64,000 nucleotides of DNA from DASSUW01 sp963730535 (GCA_963730535.1 CAVSRU010000012.1:558001-622000), one strand, 5' to 3'; positions 7,591 through 21,173 are shown, counted from the stretch's first letter. Numbers and translations: made by a program. Notes: generated by a model not told the origin, from the letters alone.

Positions 7591-8621
7591 TGAATCGCCT
7601 CCAGCGCTCGGTCGACGTCGTGTTCGCTCGTGCTCAGGTGGAACGAGAAGCGTGTGAGCCCGCTGCGCTCGGTCGCCATCACGCCCGCCGCCCGCCACCG
7701 CTCCCCGGCCGCGGCGTCGAGCTCGACGGCCACGATCGCCGAGTCGCCCGCCGGCATCCCGAGACCGGCCCGGAAGCGGTTCGCGAGGCCGACGTCGTGC
7801 TCGTGGACGGCGGGGATCCCGACGTCCTCGAGCAGCGCCAGCGCCGGTGCGGCGCCCACCCAGCTCAGCCAGGCGGGCGAGACGTCGAACCGGCGGGCGT
7901 TGCCGGCCAGCCGCAGCGGCGCGCCGTAGTTCGTCTCGACGGGGTCCTCGCCGGCGTACCAGCCCGCGAGGTGCGGCCGCAGCCGCTCGGCGGCGTCCGG
8001 GCGGACGGCGAAGAACGACGTGCCGCGCGGGTTCATCATCCACTTGTAGCCGCTCGCGACCATGTACTCGAAGCGGCTCGCGCGGAGCGGGAGCCAGCCC
8101 GCCGCCTGGGTCGCGTCGACGTACGTGAGGGCCCCGTGGTGCGCGGCCGCCGCCTCGATCGCGTCGAGGTCCGCCAGCCGCCCGTCGACCGACTGCACGG
8201 CGCTCACCGCCACGAGCGCCGTGTCGGCGTCGATCGCCTCGGCGACCCGATCGAGCGGCACCAGCTCCACGTCCAGCCCCGGCTGGGCGAGGAACGGCCA
8301 CAGCACGGACGTGAAGTCCTCCTCCGCGCTCACCACGCGTGCGCCGCGCGGGAGCGAGAGCCCGACCAGCGCCGCGAATGCCGACGCCTGCGATCCGACC
8401 GCGACGTCGTCGGGCTCCACCCCGTGCAGCCGCGCGAAGCTGGCCCGCGCCGCGCCCACGGACTCGTCCCAGCCCCAGAAGCCGGTGCGCCCGTGGCGCC
8501 ACTCGTCGGCGGCCGCGAGGAACGCCTCGTGGGCCGGACGCGGCGGCAGCCCGTAGGACGCCGTGTTCAGGTAGACGGTCTCCGGCGAGAACAGCCGCCG
8601 GGCCTCGGCGAGAGTGGTCAC
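7578..8621 (-). CDS. Class V aminotransferase-fold PLP enzyme (cysteine desulfurase/kynureninase-like)
   Basis: 347 residues. Class V hallmarks are seen: YLNTASYGLPPRPAHEA at the start, GSQASAFAALVG in the cofactor-binding region, VDATQAAGW with the Asp that contacts the pyridine nitrogen, and the Schiff-base lysine in ASGYKWMMNPRG. The substrate is unknown; similar proteins are labelled aminotransferase, desulfurase or isopenicillin-N epimerase. It is the third gene of a tightly overlapping operon (4-base ATGA overlap with the TetR gene) that begins with the flavin monooxygenase, so it may act on an amine or sulfur compound made by that enzyme. Confidence 0.85.
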   Translation of the reverse strand: MTTLAEARRLFSPETVYLNTASYGLPPRPAHEAFLAAADEWRHGRTGFWGWDESVGAARASFARLHGVEPDDVAVGSQASAFAALVGLSLPRGARVVSAEEDFTSVLWPFLAQPGLDVELVPLDRVAEAIDADTALVAVSAVQSVDGRLADLDAIEAAAAHHGALTYVDATQAAGWLPLRASRFEYMVASGYKWMMNPRGTSFFAVRPDAAERLRPHLAGWYAGEDPVETNYGAPLRLAGNARRFDVSPAWLSWVGAAPALALLEDVGIPAVHEHDVGLANRFRAGLGMPAGDSAIVAVELDAAAGERWRAAGVMATERSGLTRFSFHLSTSEHDVDRALEAIQLRH

Positions 8622-9217
8622 CGGACGGCGACCGCGCGGCGTTCGAGGGCGCCGAGGAAGAGCGCGGACGCGAACTCCGTCGCCCCGTCGACGTCGGGCG
8701 GGGTGCGCTCGGCGAGCCGGCTGCCCAGCTCGAGGGCGACGGCGATCATCGCGTGCGCGCAGTACTCGACGTCGACCGGCGGCACGTGGCCGGCGTCGAT
8801 GGCCGCGCGCAGATCCTCTGCCAGCTCCTCGGTCCCGGCGGGGAGCACGGCGTCGCCGAAGCGGTTGCGGACGGTCTCGAGGTTGGTGCGCATGAACGCG
8901 AAGCGTGCCGGATCCTCGACGATGAACGCGAAGAAGGCGCGGTAGCCGCCCTCGACGAAGTCCTCGGCGGTGCGCGCGCTGCGGCGGGCGGCCCGTACGC
9001 GGCGGCGCGCCTCGACACCGCTCTCCTCCACGAGCGCGCGGAAGACGGCGTCCTTGTCCGGGAAGTAGTTGTAGAACGTGCCCGACGCGAGGTCGGTGCG
9101 GCGCACGATGTCGCGCACGCTGGCCGCCCCGTAGCCCAGCTCGGCGAACACCTCGCGCGCGGCCGCGAGGATCGCGGCGCGGTTCGCGGCCTTCGTGCGC
9201 TCGCGCCGCCCGCTCAT
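8618..9217 (-). CDS. TetR family transcriptional regulator
   Basis: 199 residues. The N-terminal helix-turn-helix is typical of TetR: ILAAAREVFAELGYGAASVR followed by DLASGTFYNYFPDKDAVFRA. The C-terminal ligand domain is all-helical and not assignable. It lies between, and overlaps by 4 bases with, the flavin monooxygenase before it and the class V aminotransferase after it, so it probably controls its own operon in response to a substrate or product of these enzymes. Confidence 0.92.
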   Translation of the reverse strand: MSGRRERTKAANRAAILAAAREVFAELGYGAASVRDIVRRTDLASGTFYNYFPDKDAVFRALVEESGVEARRRVRAARRSARTAEDFVEGGYRAFFAFIVEDPARFAFMRTNLETVRNRFGDAVLPAGTEELAEDLRAAIDAGHVPPVDVEYCAHAMIAVALELGSRLAERTPPDVDGATEFASALFLGALERRAVAVR

Positions 9218-10521
9218 GTCGCCCGAGCGGCTCCGCGGCGACGCTCAGCCGCGAGGTCGGCGAGATAGTCGTCGAAGTCGACCTGCATCGTGTGGCGGCG
9301 GGAGGCCACGTAGCGCTTGAACATGCGCGCCCGCTCCCGCTCGATGTCGGCGCGCAGCGCGTTGGCGGGGGGCAGCGCGTAGCGACCCGCGAGGTACTCC
9401 GCCACCCACTCGCCCTGTGCCGCGGCCAGCGGCATGATCGCCCCGAGCGGCTGGAGCAGCCCGATGAAGAAGACGTTCGGGCGGTCGGGGTGGAAGACGC
9501 GGCGGAAGAGCGGCAGGTCGTTGTCCGGCGCGGCGATCACGTCCGGGTCGAAGAACGGGAAGCGCACGTTGTAGCCCGTGCAGTACACGACGAGGTCGGC
9601 CTCCACCTCGCTCCCGTCGGCGAACACGACGGTGCGCTCGGTCAGCCGGGCGATGTTCGGCTTCGGCGTGATCGCGCCGTGCGCGAGGCGGGACAGCACG
9701 TCGTCGGAGATCGTGGGGTGCGCCTCGAGCGGGCCGTGATCCGGCTTCGGCAGCCCGTAGCGCTCGAGGTCGCCGACGGCGATCCTCAGCATGCGGCGGG
9801 CGACGCCCTGGCGGATCCTGAACGGCACGCCGGCGCGCGTGAAGTACTGGTCCAACGGCCGCCCGAACATGTACTTCGGGATGATCCAGGTACCGCGCCG
9901 CGCGGCGAGGTACGTCGCGGCCGCCGAGAAACTCGACTCGACCGCGATATCGATCGCCGAGTTGCCCATCCCGAGCACGACGACGCGGCGGTCGCGGAAG
10001 AAGGCCGGATCCTCGCCCGTGAAGTCGTGCGCGTGGATCTGCTCGCCGGCGAACGACTCGCTGCCGGCGAACGCCGGCTCCGGCCAGCGCGCGTCCCAGT
10101 GGTGGCCGTTGGCGACGATCAGGGCGTCGTAGCGCTGGCTGCGGCCGTCGTCGAGCGCGATCTCCCAGGTGCCGTCGGCAGCGGGGGCGGCGCGCTCGAC
10201 GCCGGTCTCGAACGTGATCCGGTCGCGGAAGCCGAAGTGGTCGACGTAGGCGTCGAAGTACCTGGCGATCTGGGTGTGGTGCGGGAAGTCGGGATACGTC
10301 GCCGGCATCGGGAAGTCGGCGAACTGCATCCGGTCGCGGGAGGTGTTGATGTGCAGCGAGCGGTACGCCGACGACATCCCGTTGCGGTTCTTGAACACCC
10401 AGTTGCCGCCGACGCGATCGGACTTCTCGAAGCAGTCGAAGTCGAACCCCCGCTCGTGCAGCGCCTTCGCCGCGGCGATCCCCGACGACCCGGCGCCGAT
10501 CACGCACACCCTCGGCAGCAT
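9214..10521 (-). CDS. Flavin-containing monooxygenase (FMO/BVMO type)
   Basis: 435 residues from ATG 10521. The FAD Rossmann motif GAGSSG (residues 9-14), the FMO identifying motif in FAGEQIHAHDFTG, the NADPH motif GMGNSA and the late CTGY motif are all present in the right order. The enzyme should use NADPH and O2 to oxygenate a nitrogen, sulfur or ketone substrate. It is the first gene of the operon with TetR and the class V aminotransferase. Its upstream region towards the NUDIX gene is occupied by the family B palindromic element, copy 2. Confidence 0.93.
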   Translation of the reverse strand: MLPRVCVIGAGSSGIAAAKALHERGFDFDCFEKSDRVGGNWVFKNRNGMSSAYRSLHINTSRDRMQFADFPMPATYPDFPHHTQIARYFDAYVDHFGFRDRITFETGVERAAPAADGTWEIALDDGRSQRYDALIVANGHHWDARWPEPAFAGSESFAGEQIHAHDFTGEDPAFFRDRRVVVLGMGNSAIDIAVESSFSAAATYLAARRGTWIIPKYMFGRPLDQYFTRAGVPFRIRQGVARRMLRIAVGDLERYGLPKPDHGPLEAHPTISDDVLSRLAHGAITPKPNIARLTERTVVFADGSEVEADLVVYCTGYNVRFPFFDPDVIAAPDNDLPLFRRVFHPDRPNVFFIGLLQPLGAIMPLAAAQGEWVAEYLAGRYALPPANALRADIERERARMFKRYVASRRHTMQVDFDDYLADLAAERRRGAARAT

Positions 10522-10558
10522 CGGGTTAAAGATGACGCACGCGTCAAGTTCGCGTGGG

Positions 10559-10748
10559 ACGAACGGCAAACTGCGCATTGAGGGGAGCACGGAGCGTGCA
10601 CAAGGGGACATGGACGACCTCGAATCGCATCGCGTGTCCATTTGTGTGCCGCTACGGCACCTAACCGGCCAAGCGCCGCCCGGAAGAGGGACCGTTGTCC
10701 CCTTTTGCACCCCCACCCTCCCTACCCAGCGCCGTTGACGTTGGCCCT
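10559..10748. repeat. Palindromic intergenic element, family B, copy 2
   Basis: This copy fills the divergent region between the monooxygenase and NUDIX genes. Its left end (10559-10587) is ACGAACGGCAAACTGC followed by GCATTGAGGGGAG, as in copy 1. Its right end (10717-10744) is CCTCCCTACCCAG followed by CGCCGTTGACGTTGG, as in copies 3 and 4, so it links the two end types. Inside, GTGCACAAGGGGACA (10596-10610) faces TGTCCCCTTTTGCAC (10696-10710), a related inverted unit lies near 10635-10651, and GTGCCG-CTA-CGGCAC forms a small hairpin. Because it is divergent, it may carry or influence promoters. Confidence 0.65.
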
Positions 10749-10762
10749 GCAAGGATCCGCCG

Positions 10763-11170
10763 ATGGACATCGATCCAGACCAGGCGGAGGTGAAGGCGTC
10801 GGGAGGCGTCGTCTGGCGGCGCGGGGACAAAGGGCTCGAGGTGGCGCTCGTGCACCGGCCGCGGTACGACGACTGGTCGTTCCCGAAGGGCAAGCTCGAC
10901 CGCGGCGAGAGCTGGGAGGACGCGGCGCTGCGGGAGGTCGAGGAGGAGGTCGGGCTCAAGTGCCGCCTCGGGCACGAGCTGCCGCCGACGAGCTACCGCG
11001 ACCCCAAGGGTCGCCAGAAGGTCGTGCGCTACTGGCTGATGGAGCCGCTGGGCGGCGAGTTCGAGCCCAACCAGGAGGTCGACGAGATGCGGTGGTTGCC
11101 CGCCGGCGAGGCCGCCGACCTGCTCTCGTACGAGCACGACCGCGAGCTGCTGCGCGAGGTCACCGGGTGA
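10763..11170 (+). CDS. NUDIX hydrolase
   Basis: 135 residues. The complete Nudix box is seen: GKLDRGESWEDAALREVEEE followed by VGL, fitting GX5EX7REUXEEXGU. The N-terminus SGGVVWRRG and the tail with YEHDREL resemble the MutT/diadenosine polyphosphate hydrolase group. It would hydrolyse a nucleoside diphosphate linked to another group, as in oxidised dNTP cleansing or NpnN breakdown. It overlaps the next gene by 4 bases (GTGA) and forms an operon with it. Confidence 0.93.
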   Translation: MDIDPDQAEVKASGGVVWRRGDKGLEVALVHRPRYDDWSFPKGKLDRGESWEDAALREVEEEVGLKCRLGHELPPTSYRDPKGRQKVVRYWLMEPLGGEFEPNQEVDEMRWLPAGEAADLLSYEHDRELLREVTG

Positions 11171-12309
11171 ACCGGGAGCGCTTCCCCGGACTGCGCGGCG
11201 GCTGGGCGCGTCTCGACGGCCCCGCGGGGACGCAGATGGTCGACGCTGCGATCGACGCGATGGCGGAGTTCATGCGCTCCGGCCACAACGCCAACCACGG
11301 CGGCCTGTTCGAGGCGGCCGCCCGCACGGACGAGCTCGTCGCCTCCGCGCGCACGAGCGTCGGCACGCTGCTCGGCGGCGACCCGCAGGGCGTCGTGTTC
11401 GGCCCCAGCATGACCGACCTGACGATGCGGTTCGCGGCCGCGGCGGGACGCACGCTCGAGCCCGGCGACGAGATCGTCTGCACGCGCCTGGACCACGACG
11501 CCAACGTCGCCCCCTGGCTGCTCGCCGCCGCGCGCGCCCAGGCGACCGTCCGCTTCGCGGAACCCGAGCCGGAGACGCTCGAGCTGCCCGCGGCGGCCGT
11601 CGCCGCCGTCCTCAGCGACCGCACCCGATACGTCGCGGTCACCGCCGCCTCCAACGCCGTCGGCACCGTGCCCGACCTCCCGGGCATTGTCGCCGCCGCC
11701 CACGATGCCGGCGCCCGCGTGTACATCGACGCCGTGCACGCCACGCCGCACCGCCGGATCGACGTCGAGGCGCTGGACGCCGACGCCCTGGCGTGCTCGG
11801 CCTACAAGTGGTTCGGCCCCCACGTCGGCATCCTCTGGGGCCGCCCGGAGCTGCTCGCCGAGCTCGAGCCCGACAAGGTGCGCCCGTCGCCCGCCATGGT
11901 GCCCGACCGCTGGGAGCTCGGCACGCTGCCGTTCGAGTCGCTGGCCGGCGTGCGCGCCGCCGCCGAGTACCTGCTGACCACCGACTGGGACGCCGTCGAG
12001 GAGCACGAGCGGCGGCTGCTCGAGACCGCGCTCGGCGGCCTCGGGGCCATGTCCCACGTCACCCTCCACGGCGCCGCCCGCGACCGCGCCCCCACGCTGA
12101 TGTTCTCGGTCGCCGGCCGCACGCCGGAGCAGGTCGCCGCCGCCCTCGCCGCCCAGCAGATCGCCGTCTGGCACGGCAACTACTACGCATGGGAGCTCGA
12201 GCGCCACCTCGGCCTCGAGCCGCACGGGGCGATCCGCGCCGGCTTCGTGCACTACAACGACGAGGCCGACGCCGAGCGGCTGCTCGCCGCCGTCGCCGAC
12301 CTCGCATAG
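11167..12309 (+). CDS. Class V aminotransferase, cysteine desulfurase-like
   Basis: 380 residues from GTG 11167. The PLP fold is clear: LDGPAGTQMVDAAIDAM, HGGLFEAAARTDEL, GPSMTDLTMRFA, the Asp/His pair RLDHDANVAPW, VYIDAVHATPH, and the Schiff-base lysine in LACSAYKWFGPHVG. This pattern, with HANHGG-like and AYKWFGPH segments, fits the subgroup of cysteine desulfurase-like proteins of unknown substrate. It is translationally coupled to the NUDIX gene. The gene ends exactly where the palindromic element of family A begins. Confidence 0.87.
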   Translation: MNRERFPGLRGGWARLDGPAGTQMVDAAIDAMAEFMRSGHNANHGGLFEAAARTDELVASARTSVGTLLGGDPQGVVFGPSMTDLTMRFAAAAGRTLEPGDEIVCTRLDHDANVAPWLLAAARAQATVRFAEPEPETLELPAAAVAAVLSDRTRYVAVTAASNAVGTVPDLPGIVAAAHDAGARVYIDAVHATPHRRIDVEALDADALACSAYKWFGPHVGILWGRPELLAELEPDKVRPSPAMVPDRWELGTLPFESLAGVRAAAEYLLTTDWDAVEEHERRLLETALGGLGAMSHVTLHGAARDRAPTLMFSVAGRTPEQVAAALAAQQIAVWHGNYYAWELERHLGLEPHGAIRAGFVHYNDEADAERLLAAVADLA

Positions 12310-12367
12310 GGGGGTGCCCAACGGGCACATCGCTCTACACGGAATGGCCCGTTGGGCGGGGCCCCCA
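12309..12367. repeat. Palindromic element, family A, copy 1
   Basis: GCCCAACGGG (12316-12325) and CCCGTTGGGC (12348-12357) form a perfect 10-base stem, extended by outer G-runs and C-runs. The 22-base loop contains ACATCGCTC-TACACGGAAT. Copies 2, 3 and 4 share the arms and the loop sequence. The element begins at the stop codon of the aminotransferase gene and lies between convergent genes. Confidence 0.85.
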
Positions 12368-12380
12368 GATTCTCACCACC

Positions 12381-12410
12381 GGACCGCCCCGCGAAGGAAC
12401 GGGGCGGTCC
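12381..12410. terminator. Hairpin terminator between convergent genes
   Basis: GGACCGCCCCG (12381-12391) pairs perfectly with CGGGGCGGTCC (12400-12410) around an 8-base loop. It lies just after the stop of the LVIVD protein gene (minus strand) and after family A copy 1. No T-run follows, as is common in such GC-rich genomes. Confidence 0.6.
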
Positions 12411-12427
12411 AGCAGCGATGTCGCCGC

Positions 12428-13828
12428 CTACGGCAGCGGCAGCGAGTCGAGCAGCGAGTCCTCGGTGTCGTGCAGGTCGCGGCTCGGCACGTCGACCTGG
12501 TAGACGTCGAGCCCGCGCACGAGGTCGGTCGAGTAGACGACGTTGGTCTTCGTCCGCTTGGCGACGCCGCGGCGGTCGCGCTCGGGCACCCAGTACGCGT
12601 CCCAGACCTCGGTCGCGCCGCCGGTCACGTAGGCGAACTGCTTGAGGTCGCGGGCGTTGCGCACGTCGATGAAGCGCAGCCCCTGCTGGTAGTAGCCCTG
12701 GGCGATGATCCCGCTCTGGTGGTAGTCGAACCAGTGCGCGGAGCAGAAGCCGCCGATCGGCGTCGACGCGCCGTCGCCGAACTTGACCGGGTTGATGATG
12801 TCGAGCGGCGTGATCGTGCCCGCCCCGGTCGTGCTCGGGACGTGCCAGGTCTGGAACGTGCCGGCGCGGTCGCAGAGCAGCTCGTCGCCGTCGTTGAAGT
12901 AGTCCTCCTCGGTGACGAGCAGGACGTTGCCGCGGCCGACGTTCGGCGACCGGTTCGCGCTGAAGCGGTCGGCGTTCGGGCGCTGCGAGTTGTGGTGGAT
13001 GAAGTCGTTCCACGGCGTCTGCGTGCCGTGCTCGTCCGTGCCGTTGATCTGCCGCGGTGCCGTCGGGGTCGAGACGTCGAACGCCGCCGCGCCGCCCGAG
13101 CCGGTGTGCCAGCCGATGCCCGCGTCGTCGAAGTCCCACTTGTGGCCGGCGCCGCTCGTGAAGATCGAGTTCGGGGCCGCCGCGGACGACGCACCCGTGC
13201 CGACCTCGGCCGGCGCGTCGAGGTTGCGCAGGTCGATGATCGAGAACTTGCCCTGGTCGCCGGCCGAGTACGCGTACTCGCAGGAGGTGGTCACGCACTG
13301 GAGCGTGTGGGTGCTGGTCGTCGCCGGCGCGCGCGAGCGGATGCGCGGGTTCGCCGGATCGGTGACGTCGACCACGATGACCTCGCCGCCGCCGATGCGA
13401 CCGCGCTGCACGCCGCCGGCGCCGGCCGAGACGTTGTAGAGGTCGTTGCCGACGAGCACGAAGCGCTCGAGCGAGCCGTCCGCCTTGCGCCGCTCGCCGT
13501 AGGTCATGGCCTCGTTCTCGAACACGAGGTTGGCCAGCGTGCCGGTGAGGCGGGGATGCAGCGGGTCCGACGTGTCGAACACGCTGACGCTGTCGAGGCT
13601 CGACATGTAGAAGAAGTTGCCGGTCTTGGCGAACTCGCCCGAGATGCCCTGCGTCTCGGGGAAGTTGCCGACGAAGCGGACATTCGGGCTCGTGACGAGC
13701 GGGACGTTGGTCCCGGCGGTCGACATGCCGCGCTTGGGCCGGTCGTCTCGCGGGTCGTGCGCGACCGCGGCCGAAGGCAGCGCGATCAGGAAGATGCCCG
13801 CGAACGCGAGCAGGCAGCGACGGATCAA
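12428..13828 (-). CDS. Secreted LVIVD-repeat (beta-propeller-like) protein
   Basis: 466 residues from TTG 13828, chosen because GGGGGAAG lies just upstream and a clear signal peptide follows (cleavage near SAAVAHD). Repeated blades of the LVIVD type are seen: VSVFDTSDPLHPRLTG, VIVVDVTDPANPRIRS, FSIIDLRNLDAPAEV, AAFDVSTPTAPRQING and LRFIDVRNARDLKQ. These are beta-propeller-like surface or periplasmic proteins of unknown function. Four to six cysteines could form disulfides outside the cell. A monocistronic unit is likely, with a hairpin terminator after the stop. Confidence 0.85.
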   Translation of the reverse strand: MIRRCLLAFAGIFLIALPSAAVAHDPRDDRPKRGMSTAGTNVPLVTSPNVRFVGNFPETQGISGEFAKTGNFFYMSSLDSVSVFDTSDPLHPRLTGTLANLVFENEAMTYGERRKADGSLERFVLVGNDLYNVSAGAGGVQRGRIGGGEVIVVDVTDPANPRIRSRAPATTSTHTLQCVTTSCEYAYSAGDQGKFSIIDLRNLDAPAEVGTGASSAAAPNSIFTSGAGHKWDFDDAGIGWHTGSGGAAAFDVSTPTAPRQINGTDEHGTQTPWNDFIHHNSQRPNADRFSANRSPNVGRGNVLLVTEEDYFNDGDELLCDRAGTFQTWHVPSTTGAGTITPLDIINPVKFGDGASTPIGGFCSAHWFDYHQSGIIAQGYYQQGLRFIDVRNARDLKQFAYVTGGATEVWDAYWVPERDRRGVAKRTKTNVVYSTDLVRGLDVYQVDVPSRDLHDTEDSLLDSLPLP

Positions 13829-13895
13829 CTCTTCCCCCTGGGAACGATGGATGGGGCCGGAGCCACTCCTCCCGGCCAACCGTTCCCGCGGTGGT

Positions 13896-13912
13896 ACCCC
13901 GGTTTTCGGGGT
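13896..13912. terminator. Small hairpin downstream of the gltBD-glsB operon
   Basis: ACCCCG and CGGGGT pair around a 5-base loop just after the end of the GlsB-like gene. Short stem, so only a weak candidate terminator. Confidence 0.35.
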
Positions 13913-13921
13913 CCTACGCCC

Positions 13922-14209
13922 TTATCTGCGGCTCTGCAGCCCGGGGTCGGTCAGACCGCCGCCGCGGCGGCGGCGGATGAAGTAGAGGATCAGCGTCGCG
14001 AACACGAGCGAGACGAACCAGCCGGCGCCGTAGTAGCGGCCGCCCGTGATGACGTAGACGACGATGCCCCCGATGAACGACCCGGCGAGCCCGAGGGCGA
14101 TGGTCTGCAGGAGCGTCAGCGGGTCCTTGCCCGGCAGCGCCAGCCTGGCGAAGGCACCCACGACGAGGCCGAAGAAGGCCAGGGAGATGAGGTAGAGGAG
14201 CCAGCTCAC
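13922..14209 (-). CDS. GlsB/YeaQ/YmgE family stress-response membrane protein
   Basis: 95 residues from GTG 14209, which overlaps the gltD stop by 4 bases. Three hydrophobic segments and the family Gly pattern are seen: YLISLAFFGLVVGAFARLAL with the conserved PGKDP, then GLAGSFIGGIVVYVI and a last membrane helix followed by a basic tail. These small transglycosylase-associated-type membrane proteins are often stress induced; the molecular role is unknown. The position at the end of the glutamate synthase operon is probably coincidental. Confidence 0.85.
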   Translation of the reverse strand: MSWLLYLISLAFFGLVVGAFARLALPGKDPLTLLQTIALGLAGSFIGGIVVYVITGGRYYGAGWFVSLVFATLILYFIRRRRGGGLTDPGLQSRR

Positions 14210-15626
14210 GCGGCTGACGATACCGGCAGCGCACTCAGGTATCGATCGACCATCCGGGCGCACTGCCGACCCTCGTTGATCGCCCACACGATCAGCGACT
14301 GACCGCGCCGGGCGTCGCCGGCGGCGAACACCCCGTCGGCCGACGTCGCGTACGCGCCGGCGCGAGCGTTCCCGCGCGCGTCCTTCTCGACGCCCAGCGC
14401 CTCGAGCAGCGGGCCTTCGGGGGAGAGGAAGCCCATCGCCAGCAGGACGAGGCCGGCCGGGTGGCTCTCCTCGGTGCCGGGGATCGCCTCGAACGGCGGG
14501 CGACCGATGTTCTTGATCCAGTGGATCTCCTCGACGCGGCCGTTCGAGCCGGTGAGCTTGGTGGTCGAGATCGCGAAGTCCTGCTCGCCGCCCTCCTTGA
14601 TGGCGTACGAGCGGCGGAGCTTGACCGGCCACAGCGGCCACGGGGTCAGCTCGTCGGGGCGCGAGGCGGGCGGCTCGCCCAGCAGCTCGATCTGCGTCAC
14701 GGAGGCGGCGCCCTCGCGGTGGGAGTTGCCCACGCAGTCCGCCCCGGTGTCGCCGCCGCCGACGACGATCACGTGCTTGCCGGCCGCCGTGATCGGGGCC
14801 GGCGCGCCGCCGCTGGCCGCCACCGAGCGGTTGCGGCCGTACAGGTAGTCCATGGCGAAGTGCACGCCTTCGAGCTCGCGGCCCGGGACCGGCAGGTCGC
14901 GCGGCACGCGCGAGCCGGTGGCGATGACCACCGCGTCGTGCTGCGCCCGCAGCTCCGCCGCGTCGAGGTCGACCCCGACGTCCACCCCGTACTCGAACCG
15001 GACGCCCTCGGCGATCAGCTGGTCGAGCCGCCGCTCGATCACCCACTTCTCGATCTTGAAGTCGGGCACCCCGAAGCGGACGAGCCCGCCGCCGGCCTCG
15101 TCGCGCTCGTAGACGGTCACCGCGTGGCCCGCGCGGCGCAGCTGCTGCGCGGCGGCCAGCCCCGCCGGGCCGGCGCCGATGACCGCCACGGTGCGCCCGC
15201 TCTCCATGACCGGGGGCCGCGGCACGATCCAGCCCTCGTCCCATGCCCGGTTGACGATCGCGACCTCGATCTGCTTGATCGACACCGCGTCGCCCTCGCG
15301 GATCTCGAGCACGCACGCCGCCTCGCAGGGAGCCGGACACAGGCGGCCGGTGAACTCCGGGAAGTTGTTGGTGGCGTGCAGCTGGTCGATCGCCTCGCGC
15401 CAGCGGTCGCGGTACACGAGGTCGTTCCAGTCGGGGATCAGGTTGCCGAGCGGGCAGCCGTTGTGGCAGAACGGGACGCCGCACTCCATGCAGCGCGCGC
15501 CCTGGTCGCGCAGCTCGCGATCGGGCAGCTGGTTGACGAACTCGCGGTAGTCGCCGACCCGCGCCGCCGGGTCGCGCTCCGGCGCCGGGACGCGCTCGAC
15601 CTCGAGGAAGCCGCCGAGCTTGCCCA

Positions 15627-15627
<1 letters not shown>
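14206..15627 (-). CDS. gltD: Glutamate synthase small subunit (NADPH)
   Basis: 473 residues. It provides electrons from NADPH, via FAD and Fe-S clusters, to GltB for glutamate formation. The start MGKLGGFLEVERVPAPERDP is the family N-terminus. The cysteine-rich cluster domain is seen in CMECGVPFCHNGCPLGNLIP and CPAPCEAACV, the FAD motif in VIGAGPAGLAAA and the NADPH motif in VVGGGDTGADCVG. The AMGF-FAAGDARRG end segment is present. It lies directly after gltB; the ATG overlaps a TGA that would be the natural gltB stop, pointing to translational coupling. Confidence 0.97.
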
Positions 15628-20170
<4,543 letters not shown>

Positions 20171-20387
20171 CCGAGTCATTCCTTCTGGCTCCCTGGGCGT
20201 GCGGCGAGGAGACTGCGCGGGAGGCGGAAAGGTAGCAGTGGGTCTGGCTGGTGTCCCTGGCCAGACGTCAGATTCGTGCGTGTTTTGCAGCGATGACCGC
20301 GTCATTTGGCGCGATCTACGCAACATCGTTGCGCCGATGCCGGAAAGTCGTTGAAGACGAGCGCGCCCTCTGCCGATACACCTCCCA

Positions 20388-21047
20388 ATGGTGCGCCTGT
20401 TCTCGACCCTGCTCGCAACGGCAGCCGTCGCCGCGTTCCCGGCGACTGCCATCGCCGGTGACAGGCCCGAAAAGACGGAGAAGCCGAAGCCCGCGAAGGT
20501 GGCGAAGCCGGACGAGCGCGCCGCCGCGCGTGCGTTCGCGGATGCCGCCCTGGCCGCGGCGCCCGCGATCGAGGAGGCCGGCGCGCAGCTCGCCGCCATC
20601 GGCGATCCGGTGCGCTGCGACCTCCAGGTGCCCGACGCGAGGCGGGGCGAGATCGACCGGCTCGCCGGCAAGCTCGCCACGGCCAGGCTGATCGCCGGCT
20701 TCACGCGCACGGTCGCGCCCGCGATGCGCCGCGCGACCCGGACGCTCGACGCGATCGAGACGAACGACGGCGCGCTGCGCCGTGGGCGCGCCGCCTGGCA
20801 GGACGTCCGCTCTGACTACGCGGGCTTCGCCGCCCACCCCGCTCGCAGCGTGTGCCGCCAGGTCCGGGCGTACGTGGAGAACGGCTACCGGCACACCTCC
20901 GGCACCCGCCGGGCCGTCCGCGCCTACCGCGAGATGACCGGCTGGGACACGAGCCACATCGATCGCCGCCTCAAGGCCGCCGTCAAGCGTCTCGTCGCGC
21001 TCGGCGTCCCCGCCGACGAGGCAGCCGCCTTCGCCGGCGGCCTCTAG
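20388..21047 (+). CDS. Secreted hypothetical protein
   Basis: 219 residues with a clear signal peptide (MVRLFSTLLATAAVAAFPAT, cleavage near AIAG), followed by a Lys/Pro-rich linker and an all-helical domain of about 160 residues with two cysteines (VRCDLQVP and RSVCRQVRAY) that could form a disulfide. No family recognised. It is divergent from gltB, with about 217 bases between, and precedes the DGPF/ECF42 pair without evident coupling. Confidence 0.7.
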   Translation: MVRLFSTLLATAAVAAFPATAIAGDRPEKTEKPKPAKVAKPDERAAARAFADAALAAAPAIEEAGAQLAAIGDPVRCDLQVPDARRGEIDRLAGKLATARLIAGFTRTVAPAMRRATRTLDAIETNDGALRRGRAAWQDVRSDYAGFAAHPARSVCRQVRAYVENGYRHTSGTRRAVRAYREMTGWDTSHIDRRLKAAVKRLVALGVPADEAAAFAGGL

Positions 21048-21173
21048 CTCGCCGCTCGACGCAGGCGGATCGCCGCCCGCGAAAATCTTCTGACGCGCAT
21101 GTCGATTCCGGTCGGGCTCGCTCGACGTGGAGATAGAAGGCCGAATCGATCCCCTACCGAGAGGAACGGCGAG

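Noticed and set aside
20239..20267. GTCTGGC/GCCAGAC inverted repeat in the gltB leader
   Set aside because: Short arms with an 11-base spacer; no known regulator motif or riboswitch recognised, and similar chance repeats are expected at this GC content.
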